This document shows positions 1 through 7,117 of a stretch of DNA of 28,319 bases, piece by piece. The notes beneath the pieces are model-generated. The model saw only the letters and a list, made by a program, of their open reading frames with translations, ran no database searches and was not told where the DNA came from. Positions within the stretch are counted from its first letter, which is position 1; each line of letters starts with the position of its first letter. The translations under genes and the position numbers were made by a program. Origin of the DNA: a virus. The DNA lies in the IMG/VR virus record IMGVR_UViG_3300033143_000901, positions 1 through 28,319 of that record; one strand, written 5' to 3'.

Positions 1-560
1 CCTTACTACTGGTACTACCGTGGTTGCGCAATCAATTCTATGAATTTGAAGTTTGCAACTGGTTCTATTTTAAGTGGTTCTTTTGGTATAGTTGGTTTAA
101 CAGAAGAAACAAGAACGTCAATTCTTACTGGCGAAACTGCTGATATTCCAGTACCAGCTTATTCAATCTTAAACTCTGTAAGCAGCATTGGTGTTATTCG
201 AATTGGTGGAGTTACTTTAGGTACTTGTTCTTTTGCAAGTCTTGATTTAACAATTGATAACCAAATCAATGCAGCTAAAGCAATCGGTACTCTTGGAGCT
301 TGTGACCTTTCAGCATATAGCTTAATGGTTACTGGTAACACAGAAGTTTACTTCGCAAATCTCGATCATTCAGCGTTACTATCATCTTAAAAGATGGACT
401 TGGAAATACAATCGGTATTGATATGCCTAAATGCAAGTTTGAATCACTTGATACGCCTATTGCTGGTAAAGATTCATTCTTAATGCAATCTGGTTCATTC
501 AAAGCATTGCGAGATGCTACTAGTAACTATATGATTAAACTAACTCGAATAGACGTTTAA
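1..560 (+). pseudogene. Tail tube protein (Phage_tube_2-like), 5'-truncated and apparently frameshifted
   Basis: This is the 3' part of the gene for the major tail tube protein, whose stacked rings form the tail's inner channel. The start lies outside the window. Frame 1 is open from base 1 to a stop at 388-390 and reads RGCAINSM, SGSFGIVG, LTIDNQINAAKAIGTLGA and VTGNTEVYFANL, which fits the gpV-equivalent tube family I know as Phage_tube_2. The expected C-terminal part (SRSFSVTIILKDG, then GIDMPK and SGSFKALRDATSNYMIKLTRIDV) is present, but in frame 3, open from 339 and ending with TAA at 558-560. The two halves are therefore out of register by -1 (or +2) near 345-388. About ten residues that relatives carry between the two parts also seem to be missing, which suggests a small deletion rather than translational slippage. 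No canonical slippery heptamer is visible. A sequencing or assembly error is equally possible. The position before the chaperone genes fits a tail tube gene. Confidence 0.75.
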
Positions 561-567
561 TCGACAA

Positions 568-587
568 CTGCTTCGGTAGATTTATTT
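568..587 (+). terminator. UUCG-tetraloop hairpin followed by a T-rich run
   Basis: Directly after the tail tube stop, CTGC (568-571) pairs with GTAG (576-579) around a TTCG loop, an unusually stable tetraloop closed by C-G. A T-rich run ATTTATTT follows at 580-587. The stem is only 4 bp with one wobble, so it is at best a weak terminator or an mRNA 3'-end stabiliser for the abundant tube transcript. The function is inference. Confidence 0.35.
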
Positions 588-597
588 ACCTTAGATT

Positions 598-640
598 AGC
601 GAGACCTCTTATGCCTGTGTTGGGGGTCTTGCTTCTTATT
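598..640 (+). terminator. Long hairpin with T-rich tail, possible partial terminator
   Basis: Bases 598-606 pair with 625-633 (nine pairs, one G-T). The stem can be extended by 607-609 with 622-624 through one C-G and two wobble pairs, leaving a loop at 610-621. TTCTTATT follows at 633-640. Its place between a high-copy structural gene and low-copy assembly genes fits a leaky terminator. The loop also has complements downstream (see the regulatory entry at 599-672). Confidence 0.45.
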
Positions 641-672
641 ATTAATCACAGGCGACAGTTTAAAACACAGGA
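599..672 (+). promoter_or_regulatory. Candidate RNA pseudoknot / ribosome-site switch upstream of the chaperone gene
   Basis: The loop of the 598-633 hairpin carries GCCTGTG (613-619), an exact reverse complement of CACAGGC (647-653); together with the stem this would form an H-type pseudoknot. CCTGTGTT (614-621) is also an exact 8-base complement of AACACAGG (664-671), which contains most of the AGGA Shine-Dalgarno (669-672) placed eight bases before the ATG at 681. The two pairings exclude each other, and the second would hide the ribosome-binding site. The complementarity is directly visible; a switching role is inference. Confidence 0.4.
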
Positions 673-680
673 ATATTAAA

Positions 681-1067
681 ATGAAATTGACGCCAATTAA
701 TGGTAACACTGAAATAGAAGGTTCTGAATTTATTTATCGTGGCAATGTATTAATTGTTGCTCGTTCTGGAAATACTAAGTTTAAAAAAGTATTTCGTGAA
801 TTGATGAAACCTTTCAAGGAAGAATTTGATAGTGGTCGTATGAATGAAGACCAATCGAATGCTCTTATGATTGAATGCGTATCTCAGACTATTCTCGTTG
901 GCTGGAAAAAGTTTAAAGATGTAACTGGTAAAGAGTATGAATACTCAGAAGAAAATGCTAAAGAGTTACTAACTGACGATAAAGACGTATATGATGAGAT
1001 TATCAAGTTTAGTGAGAATATTGATAATTATCTAAAAATTACAGATGAGGCTTTAAAAGTAAAATAA
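681..1067 (+). CDS. Tail assembly chaperone, gpG-like
   Basis: This 128-residue protein is the short form of the tail assembly chaperone, which in lambda coats the tape measure during assembly and is absent from the virion. I call it from position (between tail tube and tape measure), size, an acidic helical composition, and the -1 slippery heptamer T TTA AAA at 1052-1058 three codons before its stop, the hallmark of the gpG/gpGT pair. The start has a good AGGA eight bases upstream. Part of that site could be masked by an upstream RNA pairing. Sequence alone gives only weak family similarity, as is usual for these chaperones. Confidence 0.85.
   Translation: MKLTPINGNTEIEGSEFIYRGNVLIVARSGNTKFKKVFRELMKPFKEEFDSGRMNEDQSNALMIECVSQTILVGWKKFKDVTGKEYEYSEENAKELLTDDKDVYDEIIKFSENIDNYLKITDEALKVK
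1052..1058 (+). promoter_or_regulatory. Programmed -1 ribosomal frameshift site (T TTA AAA)
   Basis: The heptamer TTTAAAA lies in the X XXY YYZ register of the upstream frame (codons TTA 1053-1055, AAA 1056-1058). Slipping back one base makes the next codon AGT at 1058, and that frame stays open to 1399. The downstream -1 ORF has no ribosome-binding site of its own. A clear stimulatory hairpin 3' of the site was not found. Confidence 0.88.
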
Positions 1068-1399
1068 TACGCCTACTGGAATGGAATCTAGAACATGGCG
1101 AATATATTGAGCATTATGAAAGTTTAAAAGGACAGGATACACCTTTAGACCATATACCAAAAATGGATTATTCTAATAATTGGTTTATGAATGCTTATAA
1201 TGTTTTATCGCATTCAAGCAATGAGAATGGTTTAATACCACTCTCGGAGCTTAAATGTTATGAGAAGTTTTTTGGTTTAATAGGTTCTTTTAATGAGTTT
1301 GTTATGATAATTTATGCTATGAGCGATGCCTATACTATGCATAGAGTAAATAAAGATAAACCTAAAAAGAATGCTATTAATGTAGAAGTTAAAACTTAG
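1058..1399 (+). CDS. gpT-like C-terminal extension of the tail assembly chaperone, made by -1 frameshift
   Basis: Read in the -1 frame from the slippery site, this region adds about 113 residues (starting SKIIRLLEWNLEHGEY) to the first 126 residues of the chaperone, giving a G-T fusion of about 239 residues. In lambda the rare GT form recruits the tail tube protein to the G-coated tape measure. The ATG at 1163 in the same frame lies in CAAAAATGG with no Shine-Dalgarno, so independent initiation is unlikely. The C-terminus has an aromatic/hydrophobic stretch (CYEKFFGLIGSFNEFVMIIYAM). It ends ten bases before the tape measure gene. Confidence 0.85.
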   Translation, partial: SKIIRLLEWNLEHGEYIEHYESLKGQDTPLDHIPKMDYSNNWFMNAYNVLSHSSNENGLIPLSELKCYEKFFGLIGSFNEFVMIIYAMSDAYTMHRVNKDKPKKNAINVEVKT

Positions 1400-1409
1400 G
1401 ATAATTTTA

Positions 1410-4400
1410 ATGATTGAATTCGGTGCATCAATAAAGTTAGACTCAGCATCAGCAACGGAGCAAATGAGAAAGTTTGCTACCCAAGCTACGTCTGCAAGTA
1501 AAGCCTTAAAGCAATTCCAAAAAGAAACAAAAGCCACCGCACAGGGTGGTGGCGCTAATGTTTTCAGAAGTTATATAAATTCTAGTCAAAAAGCTAATCA
1601 GCAAATTTTAAAATCTATTACTCTTATTCACGACCAGAGAAAAGCTTTCTCTAAACTGAATGATGAAGAGAAACAACATATTGCAACTGCCGATAGATTG
1701 AATCAGAAGTATGATGAATCCGCTAGAGTAGAAAGAAAGCTTGTTAATATAAGAAAAGAACTTCGTATAGTAACTGCTTCTGGTTTGAAAACTCAAAAAC
1801 AAGCTGATATTATTTTTAATAGAGAAGCAGAATCTTTAAAAAGGTCTACTCGTGCATATAAAGAAAATGCTATTGCAAAAAGAAAAGTAATTGAAATAGA
1901 AAAGAGAAATACTAGAGCTTTGCACGAAGCTAGAATGGCTCACGATAAGAAATATGCTATACAGCAAAAGGTTGCCGTCGTAGATAAACAATTAACCTTA
2001 TTGCTTAAAAATAAAATTATAAGCCAAAAACAGTATAACCGATTATTAACAGAGACTAGAATAAAAACAAAATTATTAGTTAACGAGAATCATAAGCTTA
2101 TATCTACTCAACAGAGAATGATTAAACTAGCTAGAGCAGTTAGTGTAGCTTCAAGAATACTTTTAGGTATTTATGCTGCCGTTAGAGCAGTAAGAATGTT
2201 TGTAGATTTTGAAAAGACAGCAGAAGCGGTAAAACTATTAGACCAAAAACTTACATTTTTAACTGGCGATTCTGGAGCATATAAAAAATTATTTGCTATG
2301 ACTCAAGAAGTTGGTGTCAAAATGGAATCGGCAAATAAAATCATAACTCGTTTTGCTGTTGTAACGAATAGAGCATTTAGCATTGAAACTATGGCTGAGT
2401 GGTCAGGTACACTTATCAAAAGTGCACGAGCTACTGGTACAAGCACCCAAGAAATGACCGGTGCTTTAATTCAGATTACTCAGGCTATGTCTGCTGGCCG
2501 ATTAATGGGTGATGAGTATCGTTCTGTTACAGAAAATTTACCTTTGCTTACAGTAGCTTTAAGAGATATATTTGGCAGAAGCACGTCATCATTAAAAGAG
2601 CTTTCTTCTCAAGGTCTAATTACTAATGAAGTGATGATTGAAGCATTCGGAAGAACTAAAGAATTATTACAAGGATTTCCAGATTCTACAGATACGATAG
2701 AAGCTGCAATGGGAAGAATGTCTTCATCATGGGATGATTTAATAGCTCATATATCTAATACTAATTGGGCTAAAAACGTTGCAAATAATCTTTCTAATAT
2801 TTTTATTGGCATTAAAGAGCTTTCTGTAGGAGATGAACTATTAGTAGCAGAAACGGCATTGCGTAAATTAAATAAAGAAATATTTAAAACTGAATCATTA
2901 TTAAGAAGCAATAAGAAAGATAGTTCAAATGGTTTCTTTAAGTCTATGGTGATAGAAGATGCAGAAAAATCTTTGATATTGCTAAACAAACAATATGCGG
3001 AAACAAAAGAAAATATATTAGTCATAAAAGGTATTTCAAAAGGCCAACTTGCTGAGAAAGCTGCCGATAAACTTCTTCAAGATATACGTAAACAAAATGA
3101 AGAATATAAACAGCAACAAATAACTTTACAGTTTATAGATAAACTGAACCGTGGTAAATCTATTTTTACTATAGAACAAAATGCTTTACTCGAAAGAAAT
3201 ATTTTACTTCAAAAACAAGATTTATTCAATAGAGGCGAAGCTGGTGGAATAAACCCAGAACAATTTTTTGATTTAGCAGATACTATTGATAGCAATAAAC
3301 AAACAGCAATTGATAAAGTTATTCAAAAGCAAATCGATTCTGAGTTAAGATTGAAAGGTTTTTCTACTAAAAATAATATTGAAAAAATTGAAGAAGAGTT
3401 AAAAGCTAGTGGTAAAATTGTAGCTATAAGAAAAAAATTAATCAAAGATATTAAAACAGTAGAATCTGCCGCAGAAGCAAGAAAACTTGGTTTGAGAAAA
3501 GGTCAAAACAAAGACCAGTTAGACGATACTACATCAGAAAAATCTAAAAGGTTAATAGATTCTCTAAAAGCTAAAGAGCTTAAAGATATAAGCGATCATA
3601 TTAATCTTATAACTTCTGGTATAAATAGCGTTGGTGCAGCGGCAGAAGCTAATACTGCTAAATTGAATGGCGATATTACTGCCGCCTTAGGATTTGATAA
3701 ATTATCTATACTGGCAAAATATGAGAAGAAACTAGAAGCATTAAATGTTAAAATAAAACAGCTTGGTGATTCAAATGTATTCCTAAAAAATACTGGTAAG
3801 GAATTAAATGAATATCGGAAAGAGCAAATAGAGTTACTTACGAAAGAAAAAGATGCTTTAATATTCAAAAGGGATGAAGATTTTGATTCTAAACTTGAAG
3901 GAAAGTTTGATGCCGGTGCTGCTGCTGTAAGAGTTTATAGAGATGAAGTAATAGCTTTAACCGCAGCAAAAGATAGATTAAATCTTTCTGAGTTTGAACA
4001 TAATAGACAGTTATTATTGCTGACTCATAATATGGAAAACCAAGTAAATCAGTCTAAAGCTTTAAGAGGCGAGCTTACTGGTTTTGAGCAAACTATGCTT
4101 GGTATGAACAAAGGAATGAATGATTTTGCCGATAGTGCAAAAACTGCATTTGAAACTGTTGCAGAATCTACTGATAGAATGCTTGAAGGTATGGTCGACG
4201 CAATATTGATAGGTGGTCAAGCAGGTCAAGATTCGTTCAGAAAGATGACTGAATCAATTCTAAAAGATTTAGAGCGTATGATAATAAAAGCTTTATTACT
4301 TAAAGCTATCAATGCAACTTTAGGATTGTTTGGTGGTAATGCAAGTGGTATATCAGGAGTTTTTGCAGGCTCTCAACAAGATAGTATGCTCGCTGCTCAA

Positions 4401-4781
4401 AATTCTGGTTTTGCTAAAGGTGGCGTTCAATCTGGAGCAGGAATATCCGCATATTCCAATACAGTAGTAAATAAACCAACTATATTCCCATTCGCTAAAG
4501 GTACTGGTTTAATGGGAGAGGATGGTGAAGAAGCTATTATGCCGTTAACAAGATTACCTAATGGTAATTTAGGAGTTGGCACTGTAAATGGTTCTGGACG
4601 TTCTGGCGATAATAACGTTACAATATCGGTTAGAATAGATAATGATGGAAAAGCAGAACAAAAAACCGAAAGCTCTGAAAATGATGGTTTTGATTTGGGT
4701 AACGTATTGGCTGGTGCGGTCAATGAACAATTGATAAAAGAAATGAGACCGGGTGGAATATTGAATAGGAGAGGTAGATAA
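1410..4781 (+). CDS. Tail tape measure protein, gpH-like
   Basis: This 1123-residue protein sets tail length and is ejected into the cell envelope during infection. Residues about 1-240 are long charged helices rich in Lys, Gln and Ala, likely coiled coil. A hydrophobic helix (ASRILLGIYAAVRAVRMFV) follows near 245-262. Residues about 270-450 match the N-terminal tape-measure domain (LTFLTGDSGAYKKLF, SAGRLMGDEYRSVTENLP, MSSSWDDLI). More coiled coil follows, then a second hydrophobic patch near 960-990. The last 120 residues resemble the lambda gpH C-terminus: FAKGGV, then PTIFPFAKGTGLMGEDGEEAIMPL. At the roughly 0.15 nm per residue known for siphoviruses, the tail would be near 170 nm. The stop overlaps the next start as TAATG. 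Confidence 0.95.
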   Translation: MIEFGASIKLDSASATEQMRKFATQATSASKALKQFQKETKATAQGGGANVFRSYINSSQKANQQILKSITLIHDQRKAFSKLNDEEKQHIATADRLNQKYDESARVERKLVNIRKELRIVTASGLKTQKQADIIFNREAESLKRSTRAYKENAIAKRKVIEIEKRNTRALHEARMAHDKKYAIQQKVAVVDKQLTLLLKNKIISQKQYNRLLTETRIKTKLLVNENHKLISTQQRMIKLARAVSVASRILLGIYAAVRAVRMFVDFEKTAEAVKLLDQKLTFLTGDSGAYKKLFAMTQEVGVKMESANKIITRFAVVTNRAFSIETMAEWSGTLIKSARATGTSTQEMTGALIQITQAMSAGRLMGDEYRSVTENLPLLTVALRDIFGRSTSSLKELSSQGLITNEVMIEAFGRTKELLQGFPDSTDTIEAAMGRMSSSWDDLIAHISNTNWAKNVANNLSNIFIGIKELSVGDELLVAETALRKLNKEIFKTESLLRSNKKDSSNGFFKSMVIEDAEKSLILLNKQYAETKENILVIKGISKGQLAEKAADKLLQDIRKQNEEYKQQQITLQFIDKLNRGKSIFTIEQNALLERNILLQKQDLFNRGEAGGINPEQFFDLADTIDSNKQTAIDKVIQKQIDSELRLKGFSTKNNIEKIEEELKASGKIVAIRKKLIKDIKTVESAAEARKLGLRKGQNKDQLDDTTSEKSKRLIDSLKAKELKDISDHINLITSGINSVGAAAEANTAKLNGDITAALGFDKLSILAKYEKKLEALNVKIKQLGDSNVFLKNTGKELNEYRKEQIELLTKEKDALIFKRDEDFDSKLEGKFDAGAAAVRVYRDEVIALTAAKDRLNLSEFEHNRQLLLLTHNMENQVNQSKALRGELTGFEQTMLGMNKGMNDFADSAKTAFETVAESTDRMLEGMVDAILIGGQAGQDSFRKMTESILKDLERMIIKALLLKAINATLGLFGGNASGISGVFAGSQQDSMLAAQNSGFAKGGVQSGAGISAYSNTVVNKPTIFPFAKGTGLMGEDGEEAIMPLTRLPNGNLGVGTVNGSGRSGDNNVTISVRIDNDGKAEQKTESSENDGFDLGNVLAGAVNEQLIKEMRPGGILNRRGR

Positions 4782-5116
4782 TGGCTACTTTTACTCACAA
4801 GCCAAGCTATTCATCTAGCATTAACGTTAAGCCTAAAATATTAGAAGCAAAATTTGGTGATGGTTATGAACAAGCAATTGATGACGGCATAAACAATAAA
4901 CCTAGAGCCTATGCTTTACAGTTTAATAATTTAAACTCTACAAACGGTGATGCGATTGAAACGTTTTTTGATATAAATAATACTGCGACAACCCCATTTG
5001 ATTGGACTCCTCCAAATGGCTCTGCTGGGCGGTTTAAGTGTAGAAGTCATTCAAGAGTTTTTACATCTGGTTTAGCTTCAAATATATCTTGTAGTTTTGA
5101 AGAGGTATTCTTTTAA
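4781..5116 (+). CDS. Minor tail protein, gpM-like
   Basis: This 111-residue protein matches the phage minor tail protein family of lambda gpM, a distal tail ring component that joins the tube to the tip. Recognisable stretches are FGDGYEQAIDDGIN near residues 25-38, a central LNSTNGDAIETFFD, and the family pattern PFDWTPPNGSAGRFKC followed by a C-terminal SCSFEEVF. Length is normal for the family. The start codon shares one base with the tape measure stop and its own stop shares one base with the next start (TAATG), so expression is probably by translational coupling. Confidence 0.93.
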   Translation: MATFTHKPSYSSSINVKPKILEAKFGDGYEQAIDDGINNKPRAYALQFNNLNSTNGDAIETFFDINNTATTPFDWTPPNGSAGRFKCRSHSRVFTSGLASNISCSFEEVFF

Positions 5117-5811
5117 TGTCAATTTCAAATGATGTACAAGAGTTATCACCCGGTGCAATAATACATTTTGTTGAAATTGATTTAACATCGTTAGGCGATA
5201 ACATTTATAGATTTCATAATGGTACTAATGAATTAAAAACTGCGGTAATATGGCAAGGAAATACATACACTCAATTCCCTGTTGAGCTTACAGGATTTGA
5301 AACTAGCACTCAAGGTTCGCTTAACAGACCATTGCTAAAAATTGCTAATGTTAGTGGTTTGATTGTTTCTTTGTTAAAAGGTCTTGATGATTTAGTTGGC
5401 GGTAAAGTAACAAGAAAAAGAACAATGGTTAAATATCTTGATGCTGTAAATTTTATTGGCGGAACTAATCCTACAGCAGACCCAGCCGTTTATTTTCAAG
5501 ATGATATATACTTCATAGATAGGAAAGTTGCAGAAAATAAAGTTTTCGTTGAGTTTGAACTTATATCTTCACTAGATTTGAATGGTATAAAACTTCCTCG
5601 TAGACAGATAATACAAAATTCTTGCACTTGGATTTATAGGTCTGGTGAATGTACTTATGCAGGTGGCGCTGTTGCTGATGTGAATGATAATCCTACATCT
5701 GACCCTGATTTAGACGTCTGTGGTAAAAGACTTTCTAGCTGCCAATTAAGATTTGGAACTATTGCAGTTTTACCTTATGGTGGTTTTCCCGGCACAGGAC
5801 TATTAAGTTAA
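5116..5811 (+). CDS. Minor tail protein, gpL-like, with four-cysteine cluster site
   Basis: This 231-residue protein corresponds to lambda gpL, a tail tip protein whose C-terminal domain binds an iron-sulfur cluster through four cysteines. The same arrangement is visible: Cys170 and Cys179 in SCTWIYRSGEC, Cys202 in DVCGKR and Cys209 in SSCQLRFG. It ends in LPYGGFPG, also typical. The N-terminal half (NDVQELSPGAIIHFVEIDL, VELTGFETSTQGSLNRP) fits the family. Metal binding is inferred from the lambda protein. It overlaps its neighbours by one base on each side. Confidence 0.94.
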   Translation: MSISNDVQELSPGAIIHFVEIDLTSLGDNIYRFHNGTNELKTAVIWQGNTYTQFPVELTGFETSTQGSLNRPLLKIANVSGLIVSLLKGLDDLVGGKVTRKRTMVKYLDAVNFIGGTNPTADPAVYFQDDIYFIDRKVAENKVFVEFELISSLDLNGIKLPRRQIIQNSCTWIYRSGECTYAGGAVADVNDNPTSDPDLDVCGKRLSSCQLRFGTIAVLPYGGFPGTGLLS

Positions 5812-6527
5812 TGAAAGATGCAATAAAACAAGCAATAGAACATGCAAAATCAAAATGCCCAGAAGAAACTTGTGGTTTGATTGGCGTTGTGAAAGGTAAA
5901 ATAAAATATGTTGAATGTGAAAATGTTTCTGATGAAAAAGAAAAATATTTTATTATGTCCGCAATTGACTATGCTAAAGCCGAAGATAGTATGGAAATTA
6001 CGTATATAGTGCATTCGCATCCTAATATTAATCCTGAACCTTCACAAGCTGACCTAGTAGCCATAGAAAAAGGTGTGTTACCTTGGGTAATAGTTAATCC
6101 TAGAACCTCACAGCATACTATAACTAAGCCTAGTGGCTATAAAGCTCCTATGGTTGGTAGAGAATTTTCGTTTGGTATCCTCGATTGTTATAGCATTATA
6201 AAAGACCATTACGAATCAGTATTGGGTATAGACATGCCTGACCCAATTAGAACAGATAAATTTTGGGAGAGAGGCGAAAATTTATATGTAGATAATTTTG
6301 AAAAGGCTGGATTTAAAAGAGTTACTTTTGATAGTGTTCGCGACCTTAAAATTAATGATGTTATTTTGATAATGGCATCGTCATCAATACCAAATCATGC
6401 AGCAGTTTATCTTGGCGATGGTAAAATAATACATCATGTACAAGGTAGACTCAGCAGCATAGATATGTATGGTGGTTATTGGCTAAAACATACTTGGGGC
6501 ATTCTACGCCATAAGGATTTATTATGA
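5811..6527 (+). CDS. Tail assembly protein, gpK-like, JAMM peptidase plus NlpC/P60 domain
   Basis: This 238-residue protein has the two-domain plan of lambda gpK. Residues about 1-105 form an MPN/JAMM metalloprotease fold: CPEETCGLIG with Glu18/19, then HSHPNINPEPSQAD giving His68, His70, Ser78 and Asp81. Residues about 118-238 form an NlpC/P60 cysteine-peptidase domain with LDCYSII (Cys126) and PNHAAVYLGDGKIIHH (His196, second His 208/209). All expected catalytic and metal residues appear present. In the family the enzyme acts in tip assembly and may cut peptidoglycan during entry. Its stop overlaps the next start by four bases (ATGA). Confidence 0.94.
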   Translation: MKDAIKQAIEHAKSKCPEETCGLIGVVKGKIKYVECENVSDEKEKYFIMSAIDYAKAEDSMEITYIVHSHPNINPEPSQADLVAIEKGVLPWVIVNPRTSQHTITKPSGYKAPMVGREFSFGILDCYSIIKDHYESVLGIDMPDPIRTDKFWERGENLYVDNFEKAGFKRVTFDSVRDLKINDVILIMASSSIPNHAAVYLGDGKIIHHVQGRLSSIDMYGGYWLKHTWGILRHKDLL

Positions 6528-7117
6528 AAACTATATTGCTTTATGGAGCACTTGGTAAAAAGTTTGGTAAAAAACATACCTTTGATGTTAAAGACCCGGC
6601 AGAGGCTGTAAGAGCATTATCTGCTGTTATTGATGGTTTTAAAAATTATATGATTGATGATAAAGATACTGGTTATAAAATTTTTATAGGCACCGAAGAT
6701 ATATACATGGGTGAATTACATAATCCAATATCTGATAATGAATTTATTAGGATAGTTCCTATTATTTCTGGCGCAGGTAATAAAGGAAAAATAGTTGTTG
6801 GCGTAATACTTATTGCTATAGCTAGTTATTATTCAGGTGGTGCAGCAACAGAAGGAGCTACTACCGCAGTAGCAGAGGCCGGTATTTTCACAGCATCTAC
6901 TGTTGCGCAAATAGGTACTGTCCTTGTTTTACAAGGAATATCTGGTTTGATAATGGATTCCATGATTGAAGAACCTGAATTAGCAGACGATAATCCAAGT
7001 TATGTTTTTGATGGTATTGTAAATACGACTAGACAAGGTAACGCAGTTCCTGTAGGATATGGTAGGTTAAGAATTGGTTCACAAGTTATAAGTGCAGGAT
7101 TAACCGCATATGATTAA
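6524..7117 (+). CDS. Tail assembly protein, gpI-like
   Basis: This 197-residue protein belongs to the lambda gpI family needed for tail tip assembly and absent from mature lambda virions. The N-terminal 85 residues have a ubiquitin-like pattern (ILLYGALGKKFGKKHTFDV, PAEAVRALSAVIDGF). A glycine/alanine-rich hydrophobic region follows (GKIVVGVILIAIASYYSGG, then VAQIGTVLVLQGISGL). The end carries the family motif PVGYGRLRIGSQVISAGL. The start overlaps the K-like gene by four bases and the end overlaps the J-like gene by eight, as in lambda-type tail clusters. Confidence 0.92.
   Translation: MKTILLYGALGKKFGKKHTFDVKDPAEAVRALSAVIDGFKNYMIDDKDTGYKIFIGTEDIYMGELHNPISDNEFIRIVPIISGAGNKGKIVVGVILIAIASYYSGGAATEGATTAVAEAGIFTASTVAQIGTVLVLQGISGLIMDSMIEEPELADDNPSYVFDGIVNTTRQGNAVPVGYGRLRIGSQVISAGLTAYD

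Noticed and set aside
340-393. Programmed frameshift as the explanation for the split tail tube gene
   Set aside because: No X XXY YYZ heptamer in the right register is present, and about ten residues also appear to be missing, which slippage would not explain.
1533-1553. GCCACC...GGTGGC inverted repeat inside the tape measure gene
   Set aside because: Six base pairs within a coding Gly-rich stretch, with no T-run and no nearby gene boundary.
4427-4798. Long minus-strand open frame across the end of the tape measure gene, and similar ones within the gpJ-like gene
   Set aside because: They lie wholly inside strongly supported tail genes, have no ribosome site or recognisable domain, and look like shadow frames.
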